Source: Bryopsis sp. KO-2023 (lineage: Eukaryota; Chlorophyta; Ulvophyceae; Bryopsidales; Bryopsidaceae). Taken from it: a stretch of DNA of 64,000 nucleotides. The stretch spans positions 3,100,001-3,164,000 of the forward strand of contig BSYQ01000005.1 of assembly GCA_030272585.1 (NCBI GenBank). The letters are read 5' to 3'. Positions 42,492 to 52,700 of the stretch are shown here, one piece after another. How positions within the stretch are numbered: the first letter of the stretch is position 1; every line of letters starts with the position of its first letter. The position numbers and the translations under genes are program-made. The notes beneath the pieces are model-generated. The model was not told where the DNA came from. It did no database searches and saw only the letters and a program-made list of their open reading frames with translations.

Positions 42492-42549
42492 ACGTACCTT
42501 TTCGCAACCTTTCCGAAACCCCCTCCGTTTGCGAACTCAACACTCGCCT

Positions 42550-42631
42550 CGTTGAGGGCAGGATTCGAACCTGCGCGGGATAAACCCAGTGGATTTCTAG
42601 TCCACCTCCTTGACCACTCGGACACCCCAAC
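42550..42631 (-). tRNA. tRNA-Ser (AGA), unit 10
   Basis: Same as unit 1. Confidence 0.95.
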
Positions 42632-42739
42632 TCACGTCATCATGGGGCGTCCCGTGGTTCATCCTCGTCACCGGCCTCATCACCAGCCTCGTCACCAGCC
42701 TCGTCACCGGCCTCGTCGCCTCCTCATCGTCGTGATCGG

Positions 42740-42811
42740 GTCGTTGTAGTATAGTGGTCAGTATTCCTGCCTGTCACGCAGGAGACCCGGGTTCAATTCC
42801 CGGCAACGGCG
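42740..42811 (+). tRNA. tRNA-Asp (GTC), unit 10
   Basis: Same as unit 1. Confidence 0.95.
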
Positions 42812-42865
42812 CATCCTCCTTGCATCTTCCTTTCTTCGGCCGCTCCGAGAAAAGCATGGGTGGGA

Positions 42866-42947
42866 CGCTGAGAGCAGGATTTGAACCTGCGCGGGATAAA
42901 CCCAGTGGATTTCGAGTCCACCTCCTTAACCACTCGGACATCTCAGC
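42866..42947 (-). tRNA. tRNA-Ser (CGA), unit 10
   Basis: Same as unit 1. Confidence 0.95.
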
Positions 42948-43055
42948 TCGACGACATATCCGGTGCTCGCTCCGTGGAGACTCTGTCGACCCTCTGCGAG
43001 ATCGAGATTACCGAGATCGGGATCCACGGGATCGGCGCGCTCCGGCTTCAGGCAC

Positions 43056-43094
43056 GCCCGGGTAGCTCGGTTTGGTAGAGCGCGAGACTTTTTT
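43056..43094 (+). pseudogene. 5' half of tRNA-Lys, unit 10
   Basis: Same as unit 1. Confidence 0.75.
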
Positions 43095-43567
43095 CGAAAG
43101 GAACGAAGGAGAAAGAATCGAAAAAAGAAAAACAGAAAAAAGCACGGAAAGGGGAAACAATGAATAGAAAGATTATTGGAAGAAAAGGAGGGAAAGAACG
43201 GCACAAAAATAAGAAAAGAACGATGAAAATAGAGAGAAACGAATCGGTCTCCCAGAGGGAAAGAAAAACACCAAAATCCGAAGAGACACGAAAACCCATG
43301 GAAAACGAACAACTCCTTTTACGTGACAATCCGAGCCAACAAAATGGGCCATTACTGATATCTCTCGTGCATCCAAATCCGAGCACCCAAAAATCGCAAC
43401 GATGAAAAAACTCGAAACGAGTCCTAACCACGAACGAACACCCTCCCGAGGTTCTGGCGCAACCCCGTTCCCGTGCGCGAGGGCACTTGTCCCCGCCAGC
43501 TTCCCGCCAGCTTCCAAAAACCCTCGACGCTCCGAAACTCGGCATACGGGACGTGTCTCGTGGATCT

Positions 43568-43640
43568 TCCGTCGTAGTCTAGGTGGTCAGGACATGTGGC
43601 TTTCACCCACAAGACCCGGGTTCGAGTCCCGGCGACGGAA
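43568..43640 (+). tRNA. tRNA-Glu (TTC), unit 10
   Basis: Same as unit 1. Confidence 0.95.
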
Positions 43641-43680
43641 CCTCGCACGGTAGTCGCCCCATCGCGCTACGATGACAGCA

Positions 43681-43926
43681 CCAATGGATTTCGAGTCCAC
43701 CTCCTTCACCTGGAATTCATTTTTACGCGCCTTTTGTACATCGGCGGAATTTTGAGGTCCGATCCCCAGTTAAACGTACAACACCCAGTCCCGTGTCCCA
43801 CTCATGAATCCGGAAACTGCCTTGCGGCAGCGCCGTAAATAGAATAGGGTTTACGTTTAAACCCTTACGTAACCCAACCCACATTCCTCTCTCTCTCCAC
43901 CTCCTTCACCACTCGGACATCTCAGC
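43681..43926 (-). pseudogene. Split tRNA-Ser(CGA) relic, unit 10
   Basis: 186-bp insert at 43711-43896. Confidence 0.85.
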
Positions 43927-44022
43927 TCGTTCAGCGTGCGGCGAGCGTCTCCCTTGCATCCGTCGACCCCGATGGGGGGCTGCCGTCCCACGGATCCCTT
44001 CCGTCCCTCCCCTCCCTCAAAC

Positions 44023-44103
44023 GTGGCGATGGCCGAGTTGGTCCAAGGCGCTGGAGTAAGGTTCCAGTCCGAAAGGGCGTGGGTTCAAATCCCACTCGCC
44101 ACA
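44023..44103 (+). tRNA. tRNA-Leu (AAG), unit 10
   Basis: Same as unit 1. Confidence 0.93.
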
Positions 44104-44179
44104 CACCCCCACGTTTCTTGGTTGTTGTGCTTCTTGTCTTTCTCGGACGGACGCGATGTCGGTGCATTCTTGCGAGTCG

Positions 44180-44253
44180 TGGACCTGGCGGGGATTGAAC
44201 CCGCGACTTCCGGCTCATAAGACCAGCGCTCTAACCGACTGAGCTACAGGTCC
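44180..44253 (-). tRNA. tRNA-Ile (TAT), unit 10
   Basis: Same as unit 1. Confidence 0.88.
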
Positions 44254-44360
44254 GACGCCAAGCGAAGCATGCGACGGGAGGGGAGCGATCGGGCCCGAAA
44301 CGAAGTCGAGAGCGACCGTCCTCGTCGTTCGCCCACGTGCGGGAGTAGCGAGACCCCGAA

Positions 44361-44434
44361 GCCACCTTAGCTCAGATGGTTAGAGCATTCGCTTTGTAAG
44401 CGAAAGGCTGTGAGTTCGACTCTCACAGGTGGCA
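44361..44434 (+). tRNA. tRNA-Thr (TGT), unit 10
   Basis: Same as unit 7. Confidence 0.95.
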
Positions 44435-44593
44435 CCAGCTTTGGGCCACGCTGTTGAGGAAAAGATCTCTGAGATCCGAGGGAAAAATCTCTGAGATCCG
44501 GAAACAAAAAAAAGATCTCTGAGATCCGAGAAAAAAATCGACGGAATCCGATAAAAAGATCTCTGAGATCCGAGAAAAAGACGATGGAGGGAG

Positions 44594-44665
44594 GGGGATG
44601 TCCGGGAATCGAACTCGGGACCTCTCGCACCCGAAGCGAGAATCATACCACTAGACCAACATCCC
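44594..44665 (-). tRNA. tRNA-Pro (CGG), unit 11
   Basis: D-arm region TGGTCTAGTGG, the form usual in other eukaryotes. Confidence 0.93.
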
Positions 44666-44742
44666 AACGCGATGCCTTTGCGCGTTCCGACCTCGGGGCC
44701 CCTCGTTCGTGGCGAAATTTGCCCCGCGAGGAAAAGGAGGGT

Positions 44743-44816
44743 TGCCCACTGAGAGAGTCGAACTCTCGGCCTCGCCCTTACGAAGGGCGCGCTCTGGCCA
44801 TCTGAGCTAAGCGGGC
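44743..44816 (-). tRNA. tRNA-Thr (CGT), unit 11
   Basis: Gene unchanged; 1 bp is lost in the spacer before it. Confidence 0.95.
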
Positions 44817-44960
44817 TCATTCAGAATGAGTCATCACGAGTCATTCCCCGTGGGGGTCGACGTGGAAACGCCACGGCCCGTCAAAAGGGCACCCGTTTTC
44901 CCTCCTCTTGTCCTTCTTTTCGCCGCTCGTTGCGGCCTCGCGGGGAAACATCCCTCGTGA

Positions 44961-45033
44961 GCACCCATGGCGCAATGGATAGCGCACCAGACTTCTAATC
45001 TGGGGGTTGCGGGTTCGAGTCCCGCCGGGTGTG
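44961..45033 (+). tRNA. tRNA-Arg (TCT), unit 11
   Basis: Acceptor GCACCCA loses the last base pair (A7 with C66). Confidence 0.88.
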
Positions 45034-45099
45034 AGTGTGCCCCGATCGTTCCATTTTTTCGTGCGCGCGATGCTCTCCTTCGAACGAAACGAAGAGGAG

Positions 45100-45185
45100 T
45101 GCCCCGGACCAGGATCGAACTGGTGATCTCCGGATGGCTCACGAGGTTATGAGACCGACGCGCTAACCGACTGCGCCACCGAGGC
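45100..45185 (-). tRNA. tRNA-Met (CAT) with short intron, unit 11
   Basis: Empty MITE site; one change next to the variable loop (GTGATCTCC on the plus strand). Confidence 0.9.
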
Positions 45186-45285
45186 CACGGAAAACGTTTT
45201 CGTGCCGACGATGTCGGAGTGCTCCTCGGCGCCGTCTTCCACCGTTCCGACCCCTCGTGGGGAGGGGCTCCCTAGGTCTGATCGT

Positions 45286-45368
45286 GTGGTGATGGCCGAG
45301 TTGGTCCAAGGCGCCAGATTCAGGTTCTAGTTCGGAGACGAGCGTGGGTTCGAATCCCACTCACCACA
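45286..45368 (+). tRNA. tRNA-Leu (CAG), unit 11
   Basis: Anticodon stem CCAGA/TCTAG has one mismatch. Confidence 0.88.
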
Positions 45369-45432
45369 ACGTACCTTTTCGCAACCTTTACGAAACCCCC
45401 TCGGTGTGCAAACTCAACACTCGCACATGCCT

Positions 45433-45498
45433 CGTTGAGGGCAGGATTTGAACCTATGCGGGATAAACCTAGTGGATTTCGAGTCCACCTCCTTAACC
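45433..45498 (-). pseudogene. 3' part of hybrid tRNA-Ser(CGA), split by 14-kb insertion
   Basis: The 3' acceptor CCTCAAC matches tRNA-Ser(AGA), while the anticodon loop CTCGAAA and following bases match the Ser(CGA) relic. It stops at CCACCTCCTTAACC (45485-45498). The same 14-bp word reappears at 59700-59713 followed by the 5' end of the gene. Confidence 0.85.
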
Positions 45499-45628
45499 TG
45501 GAATTTTTGATTACATTGCCTTTTTTATATCGGCAGAAAATGAATTTCCTAGTCAATCGTACAACCCAACCGGAGACTGCCTTGCAGCAGCGCCGAAAAA
45601 AAGTGAACTGTCCCAAAAAAGAAACCCT

Positions 45629-45811
45629 TGTTTCAGCCAACGATGTTCCAGTGAAAAACGCAGGAAACACGTTACAAAGCAAGACATACAAGCGCTCATA
45701 TTATACTTCAACTGGATCTCCTTCAAACAACAAAGTCTGACTGTCAATCCCCAAGACTTCCTCGGGTTACCACAGACGTCCTCGACACATGGAACGTCGG
45801 AACTAGAAACA
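45629..45811 (-). repeat. 3' LTR of the integrase-less element (183 bp)
   Basis: On the minus strand it starts TGTTTC and ends GAAACA. The shared part (from AACGATG on the plus strand) shows no difference from the 5' LTR. The outermost 10 bp next to CCCT are absent from the 5' LTR. Confidence 0.85.
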
Positions 45812-45853
45812 GCTGTTTCAGCCCACCATGCTTCTACTATCATGCAACAATAA

Positions 45854-47227
45854 TCAACAATCAAAACGAGATAACAAATCTGCAAGAATGTTAGACCTAC
45901 CCGGGATAAACCGAACATTAGGACAATACCATTGTAAAAAATCCAAACGCCGACGGACAAAAACTGAAACATTATCTGACATCAAACTAAATGTACTGGC
46001 ATTGTCAGTATAAATACTGACAGAGCGTCCGTACACCCAAGGTGCAAAACTACGGATAGATCTACACAACCCCTCGATTTCCAACTCATTACTGTGTTTG
46101 TATGCAAAATCTGCATTCCAAACGCCTGCAGAACATTTGATAATTCTTTTTCCTTGAACTAAACAAGCCCCCCAACCTTTAGAACTTGCATCAACCCAAA
46201 TCTGATAATCATTTTTATCATCTGGCCACTTTGTACTGATAGTGGCTTCTTTTATGAAATCCAATATCAAAAACCATTTCTGATGATCACCTCTTTGCAC
46301 TTGTCGGGCCAACCATAATAATTTATGGGCTCCAGGCAAAAATCGAATCATCTGTGCAAGCCATCCAAAAAACATCCTCCACTCTGTAGGAGTTTGAGGC
46401 ATCCTGAGTCCCTTGAATCTTTTAAGCTGAAAATCAAGTGGGTGATATCCTTCGGGGGTGATAATCCCACCTAAATATTGAAATTTTTTTTGCCACCACC
46501 TACATTTTTCATAATTCAAAACCCAACCTGTAGACTCTAAAGCTTTTAAAATAATCCTCAAATCTTTCTCATGCTCAGAATGGGAATTTGACAAAATTAA
46601 TATATCATCCATATAAATCAACACTTGACTAGAAATTCTTTTCATCACAGGAGTCAGACTCTTATGAAGACCCCTTAAAAATTCAAACCCTGAATTTTTG
46701 TACCCAAATGGCATGCATTTCCACCTAAAATATCGGCCTCCAATTCTGAAACCGAAAAACTGCCACAGTGAAGGATCAAGCCTAACCTGATGATAAGCAG
46801 CCAACAAATCAAGTTGGCTACCTATAGTATATCCCCGAATACTAGACAAAGTATGCTCTCGCTGAGTGACTCCAAAAGAATCTAACGCAACATGAGAATT
46901 GAACCGGCGAAAATCAAATACCATACGGATCTGTCCTGTTCGATTCCTTACTGCATCTGCATTTTTAGGCGCTGCCATAACTGGAATAATATATCTTGGT
47001 TCAATAAATGTTTCTTCCACAGCCCCTAAATCCAAAACTTTTTGTGTTGCTTCCATCAATTTTTTATCCTCTGATGAACCACTTGTATATCGTGTTGCAT
47101 CAATTCCCCGTTCTAATGGTTTTATCCATGGTAAAGATTTCACTTCATGCACCAAACATCGTCCCAATTTTCCACTAAATAAAAATGGAAAACTCGATCG
47201 ATACAGCGCTCCGGGCGACCGAATCAC
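45854..47227 (-). CDS. pol: Reverse transcriptase-RNase H of the integrase-less element
   Basis: About 457 residues. RT: MVFDFRRFN near 102, catalytic Asp in SQLDLLAAYHQ (about 139), KCMPFGYKNSGFEF near 170-183, and YMDD at 205-208. RNase H: VDASSKGWG near 345, TDNAS near 407, and a C-terminal PGRSNILADLLSR. It opens in the -1 frame across the stop of the protease ORF (overlap 47224-47227) with no ATG at the junction, so it is probably made as a gag-pol fusion by frameshifting, or a 1-nt indel broke a longer frame. The RNase H style recalls DIRS or pararetrovirus types more than typical Ty3, but I cannot place it firmly. Confidence 0.88.
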   Translation of the reverse strand: MIRSPGALYRSSFPFLFSGKLGRCLVHEVKSLPWIKPLERGIDATRYTSGSSEDKKLMEATQKVLDLGAVEETFIEPRYIIPVMAAPKNADAVRNRTGQIRMVFDFRRFNSHVALDSFGVTQREHTLSSIRGYTIGSQLDLLAAYHQVRLDPSLWQFFGFRIGGRYFRWKCMPFGYKNSGFEFLRGLHKSLTPVMKRISSQVLIYMDDILILSNSHSEHEKDLRIILKALESTGWVLNYEKCRWWQKKFQYLGGIITPEGYHPLDFQLKRFKGLRMPQTPTEWRMFFGWLAQMIRFLPGAHKLLWLARQVQRGDHQKWFLILDFIKEATISTKWPDDKNDYQIWVDASSKGWGACLVQGKRIIKCSAGVWNADFAYKHSNELEIEGLCRSIRSFAPWVYGRSVSIYTDNASTFSLMSDNVSVFVRRRLDFLQWYCPNVRFIPGRSNILADLLSRFDC

Positions 47228-49085
47228 TGAAAAACCGGAATAGAAAATACTTTCCCATCAAAACTCAAAGCTTTCTTTACTTCTGAAACGGCCGAAAGAA
47301 TATTCATTCTGGGAGTCAAATTTTTCGGAATACTTCCCACATTCGAAATCATCACACTCAGCGATTGTTGGCCAACTTTGGGATGGACCACAATCCCTGG
47401 AATAAAAGAACAATCCTGCCAAACAATATCCCTTTCAATCTCATATGGCAAACGTACCATCACACTCGATCCTGGGGCCAATAAGAGAGAACGATTCAAT
47501 GGTAAAAAAAGCCGGGAACCACGGCGAGAAGGCGAGTAAGAAACTCGCTCCTTCACGCGAAGATAAGCATCATCTTCGCCAGGAGACAGAGGAATCTGCG
47601 CATGAGCTGGGAGACTCGTCAAACAACAGGGAACAGTTCGTCCACAGTTGGAAAACTTCAAACAACGGCGCCGAGTATCCACAATTGCGCCAAGGGACGA
47701 TAACGAACCCATCCCCAGTAAAACATCATAGCCTGGTTGATCGATAACGATAAAGGAACATTTCATGTCCTTCGGTCCAATTGTAAGCGAAACATCACTT
47801 ACTTCGCCAATAGGAGCACAAACACGCCCATCCGCCATGCGAAGTTTGCGTGCGCTGGTGCGCGCTTGTTCCAGGATATTCAACTTTTGAGCCAGGTGCT
47901 TCCCCATCACATTCACAGCGGATCCCGTATCAACCAATGCGTAAGATTCCACCGTCTTTGCAGTGGACGCCGTAATGCGCACAAGCGTCGACAAAAGCCC
48001 TCCTGAATCAACCGATTTGATAGTTGTGTGGTAAATCGGCGATGCCCAAACGGGTTCCATATGGCCAGCATGCGACAAAGGAACAGAACAATCACGAACC
48101 AATTTCCCTCGCTTAGTTCGCTTTTTTCGAACATCCTTCTCAACTCTGGTCGGTTCTGGCACAATTGAAGCGACCATAACAGGTGCTTCCTGTTCATCCT
48201 CATGTATTTGTTCCAAAGGAGCGAACCGATTAGGATGCTCATACTCTTGATATGGATCATTCATACCACTCGGAACTCCATTTGGAACTCCACCCATGTA
48301 TGCTGCATATTGCCCATACGGTCCATATTGTGGCGAATGCAAACCCTCAGGCTCAGTATAATAGGCCGCATTCGATTGTGGGAACTGCCGGACCGTTCCT
48401 TGCCTGAACCTATTTCGATTAGGCGCTCCATTCGATCGGCTCAACCACTGGATATATCCTCGAAATCTGGAATCCTTCCGACATAAGTCTGCGACGAAAC
48501 GTTTTACTGCTCCAATGGGAACATCTCGCATCGTTTCAAACCAATCGTGCGAGTCATTCCGTCCTTGCTGAAAACCTGGTTTCATATTCGTGGACTCCTT
48601 TTTCACAAAGTCGACATCCATAGGGTCATTCGCAGTATGTTTTTTTGGATCCTCAAACTGGAAAACATTCCCAAGCCATTCCCGAGCGTTGAACAAAGCA
48701 TCTGTGTAATCCCGAGTTGCCATTCCAGCAACTCCATTGCGACAGTCTTTGGGCAACAAACCCAAAAAAATCTCTTTTATGCGCGCATCTTCAAGATCAT
48801 GTTCAACGGCATACGCTTCTCCTCTGAATCTCTCAAGCCACTGCAACCAAGTCTCGTCTCGCGATTTCTTACACCTTCTCAGTTCTTCCTCCTTTTCCAT
48901 CGGTGAACTGATAATTAATGTCGTATGGACTACAGTCCAAAGGATATTGGACCTCACTTCAGCCTCATTATGGTTCGTAGCTGGAGCTGTCCATCCATGA
49001 TCAGCTGGAGGATACCTGGTTACCAAATCCGCAAGAGCAACTCCCCCTACTTCATGTATCAATCGAAGTAAGTTTTCACCCACGC
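47224..49085 (-). pseudogene. gag: Gag (C-terminal part) and aspartic protease, integrase-less element
   Basis: The frame is open from the chromovirus insertion point down to TGA at 47224-47226. The first part resembles a retrotransposon gag capsid region (WLQWLERFRGEAY, then LGLLPKD). No CCHC zinc knuckle is seen. The protease has LVDTGSAVNVM (active-site DTG) and a later YDVLLGMGSL (ILG-type) motif. The N-terminal part lies at 57280-57438. Removing the inserted element and one copy of CACGC leaves the frame open, so the gene was intact before the insertion. Confidence 0.85.
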
Positions 49086-49405
49086 TGTAAGACTCGGGAG
49101 TGATATAAGACAAAGGAACTTTTACAAAGAACACCGAGTCCACCACCACACTACTCTTGTAGTGCGGACCGGTCAAAGTCTAGTTACGGTTACGGCGGAG
49201 GTTCGAATCCTCCCCGGAACCACCTCTCACTCTTTCACACATTCACACAATGTCCCACTATGATCGGTCAGTCACACAACTAACCATCACCAACTACCAC
49301 TCAGCCGAGCGGTTAGGACGAAAATAGAAAAGCTCGCGATCCGGAGATCACGAGTTCGAACCCCACTGAACCCACACTTCCACTACCACAAAGAAAACTG
49401 TCACA
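49086..49405 (-). repeat. 3' LTR of chromovirus (320 bp)
   Basis: Minus strand: starts TGTGACAG, ends GTCTTACA. On the plus strand it contains a perfect T arm, GGAGG/CCTCC around TTCGAAT, followed by CCCGGAACCA, and a second tRNA-like piece with AGCCGAGCGGTTAGGACG and GAGTTCGAACCCC. Confidence 0.95.
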
Positions 49406-49422
49406 AGACTCCCCCTGACCTT
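49406..49422 (-). promoter_or_regulatory. Polypurine tract of chromovirus
   Basis: Minus strand AAGGTCAGGGGGAGTCT directly before the 3' LTR; it primes plus-strand DNA synthesis. About 290 bp of non-coding DNA separate it from the pol stop. Confidence 0.7.
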
Positions 49423-49716
49423 GGGAAGCTGGACCCCCAGTCCTAAGGTCACCATAAGCACATAGAAAATCCAGCAAGAGAATAGAACACCCCTCAGAGC
49501 AAAAGAAAATCCCCAAAGACTCTCCAAAAAGCAAAAAGGAACACCCCATCTGAAAGACCATCCCAAAGACAGTAGAAAAGAAAATAGCTGACCTGGTCTC
49601 AGCACTAACACCATCTCCCCTGAACCCCCATCAGTCATAGACTAAAATTCTTTTCTCATTCCCTTGTCTCTTCAGGGATATCTCTCATTTATACTCACTG
49701 TAGACATCAATCTCAA

Positions 49717-52700
49717 TCAACTCCATTTCCAAATCTTCTTTTCCTGGATTGATGCCTCCAAATTGTTTTGCTGGAAGTATGCTGCTGCAATTTCTGGGCA
49801 GTTTTCCAGATTCCTGATAGGCTCCCAACTGTCATGGCCTCTATCATACCCCTGCCATCTGATGAGGAACTCTCTTGAGGTCCTCCCCCTGCCTCTGCCT
49901 CTTCTGATCTCTCTGTGATCCAAGAATCTCTCCACATGGAACTCTGGGTTTCCATCAATGATCTCAGGAGGAACTGGGTTGGGTTCCCTTTCCCCATACT
50001 GTTCATCCTGGATGTATCTCCTCAGCTTTGAGATATGGAACACTGGATGTAGACTCCACTGTTGAGGGACTTCCAGTTCATAGGCCACTTGGCCCACTCT
50101 CTTCAGAATCTTGAATGGACCCACATACTTTGGACCCAGCTTCTTGCATCTGTCCCCAGCCAGCTTCAAGTCTTTTGTACTCAGGAGGACCACATCATTT
50201 ACCCTGAACTCATCTTCTCTCCTATGCTTGTCTGCATTCTGCTTCTGTCTGTTCTGAGCTCTGGCAATGCATGTCTTGGCTACCTCCACATCCATCTTCA
50301 GATCATTCAAAATTTCATCTACACCTCTGATGGGTGTCTCAATCTTCTTCCTCCCCAACAAGGCTGCAGGCACCAAAGGTTCTTCTCCAGAATTCAAGTA
50401 GAATGGGCTATACCCAGTACTTGATTGTTTCCCTTGGTTGTACACAAATTCTGCTGCACTCAACTTCAGATCCCAATCTGTTTGGGAATGATCCACATAG
50501 GCTCTGAGGCTTTCTTCCAGTATCCTGTTGAGCCTCTCTGTTTGGCCATCTGACTGAGGATGTCTGGCAGATGACATCTTCAAGGTTGTCCCCACCAGCT
50601 TCATCAACTCCTTCCACAGTTCAGATGTGAACCTGGCATCCCTATCAGATACCAGATCCTCAGGCATCCCATGATGTCTCCAGACTTCATCAAATATCAT
50701 CCTGGCCATTCCTACTGCTCCAATAGTTCCTTGGGTGGCACAGAAGTGAGACATCTTGGACATCCTGTCCACAAAAACCACAATGGCATCCTTCCCTCTG
50801 GCTGTCTTGGGTAATCCTGTGATGAGGTCCAGACTCACAGAGCTCCATCTTCTGGTTGGAATCTGCAATGGTTGCAAATCCCCTGCAAGTTTCTGTGTTG
50901 ATGCTTTAGTCTTTTGGCACACTGGGCAACTCCTGCAATATTGAGCTACCTCCTGGGACATCTTCTTCCACCAGAAATGCTGTTGCAATACAGCCAGTGT
51001 TCTCTCCTTCCCTTTGTGTCCTCCAATCAGACTATCATGTCCTTCTTTCATCACCATTGCTTTCAGACTTTGTGGCACCACAATCTTTCCTTCCACAGTC
51101 TGTAGAACTCCATCAGTAGACATCTTGAACACCCTTTGGGTCTGGATGTCAGAATCCAGTCTCTTCAGGATTTCCTTGCAATGTTCATCAGTCATCTGAG
51201 CATCAGCAACCTCCTTTGGACTCCCTTGAGCCATAGGTTCCATGGATGACTTCTCCAGTGCATTGATTTGTTCATCAGATCTTGACAATCCTTTTCCAGT
51301 ACCCCATTTGGTACCTCCTCTTGCATCACTTGGCATCACATCTGTTTTCAGTCTCTCAGGCAGCTTTCCAGTTTGGCATCCAGTAACCTTCACCAATCTG
51401 GAACCCAATGGCTCTCCTGGTTGTTCATCAAACACAAGATCCTGTGGATGATTCTCTCCCCAGGCCCCCAAGCCTTGGTACCTCTGAACCTTGCCATCAT
51501 GCTGTACAAGAGTTTTTGTTGTGCCAGTTGGTGTAGATGCCTTCAAATCTCCCCCTCCACTTCCAGAATCCCTTGGATCCACTGGATGTGGACATCTTGA
51601 GAGTGCATCAGCCACCACATTATCCTTCCCTGGGATGTGGACAGTTTGGAACCTGAAAGGAGCTAGGAACTCCACCCATCTAGCTTGTCTTCTGCTGAGA
51701 TGCTGTTGAGAATCCAGCCAAACTAATGACTGATTATCTGTCCTCAGAACAAACTCCCTTCCTTCCAAATATGCCCTCCACTTCTTGAGACAGTGGACAA
51801 TCCCCAATAATTCAATCTCATGTATAGGGTACCTGGACTCTGCATCAGTGAGCTTATGGGATTCAAAGGCCACTGGATGTAGTCCATCTGGTCCCTCCTG
51901 CATCAGTACTCCCCCCACTCCTGATTGGCTGCCATCTGTAGCCACAATCCAGGGCCAATCTTCCCTAGGATGTATCAGGACAGGTGCAGAGCATAATGCA
52001 TCTTTGAGATCCTCAAATGCCTGCTTCTCCTCTTCTCCCCATATGAAATGTTGATTTCCTTTGGTCAGGTTGGTCAATGCTGCAGCCTTGCCACTGAAAT
52101 TGGCTACAAATCTTCTGTAGAAACAACATAATCCCAGGAAACTCCTGACATCATGCACATTGGATGGTGTGGGCCACTGCTTGATTGCATCCAGCTTGTC
52201 AGCCATTGGCTGCACTCCTTGATGTGTAACCCATGTTCCCAGAAAATCCACTTCTTTTTTCCCTACTGCAGACTTGACCAGCTTGGCATATAGTTGATGT
52301 TTCCTGAGGGCCTCCAGTACCAGCTTCATGTGTCTGGCATGCTCTTCAGGGGTGGATGAATAAATCAGGATGTCATCCAGAAAGACTTGGACAAATTTAT
52401 CAATGTATGGGGCCAGGATCTCATTCATCATGGACATGAAATGTCCAGGAGATCCACTCAGGCCCATTGGCATCACCAAAAATTCGAACTGTCCATATTT
52501 AGTTCTGAATGAAGTTTTTCCCTCCTCCCCTGGGGCCATCCTCAACTGCCAAAATCCTGCCCTTAGATCCACCTTACTGAAGTACCTTGCATGGTTGAGT
52601 CTGTCCAGCATCTCATCCATTCTGGGTATGGGAAACTGAGTGACTTTGGTGGCCCTGTTCAGAGCTCTGTAGTCCACACAGAATCTCAATGCCCCTCCAG

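Larger units (their letters stand above)
41668..44583. repeat. tRNA array unit 10 (2916 bp; no MITE, short linker, shortened minisatellite)
   Basis: The junction minisatellite near 44530 has lost 46 bp compared with units 7-9. Confidence 0.95.
12474..45498. repeat. Tandem tRNA-gene array (10 full units plus one partial)
   Basis: Direct repeats of 3459, 3435, 3459, 2986, 2962 or 2916 bp, nearly identical in sequence. Length classes are explained by presence or absence of a MITE with its duplication (473 bp), a 24-bp linker indel between tRNA-Glu and the tRNA-Ser relic, and a 46-bp loss in the minisatellite at the end of unit 10. The left edge lies inside the GATCTCTGAGATCC minisatellite. The right edge is the decayed unit 11. 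Confidence 0.97.
44584..45498. repeat. tRNA array unit 11, partial and diverged
   Basis: More substitutions than any other unit, only one copy of the 41-bp spacer segment after tRNA-Arg, and a jump from the 3' part of tRNA-Ser(AGA) into the tRNA-Ser(CGA) relic that removes Asp, Ser(CGA), the Lys half and Glu. It is then cut by the 14-kb insertion. Confidence 0.9.

Noticed and set aside
12492-45142. Recurring ORFs of 60-165 codons in every array unit (for example 14378-14875 minus and 14490-14735 plus)
   Set aside because: They overlap tRNA genes on both strands or fall in A-rich spacer, and they stay open only because the units are copies of each other; no domain or start context supports coding.
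45553-45972. 139-codon minus-strand ORF across the 3' LTR
   Set aside because: It spans the end of RNase H and the LTR out of frame with the RT ORF; a chance open frame.
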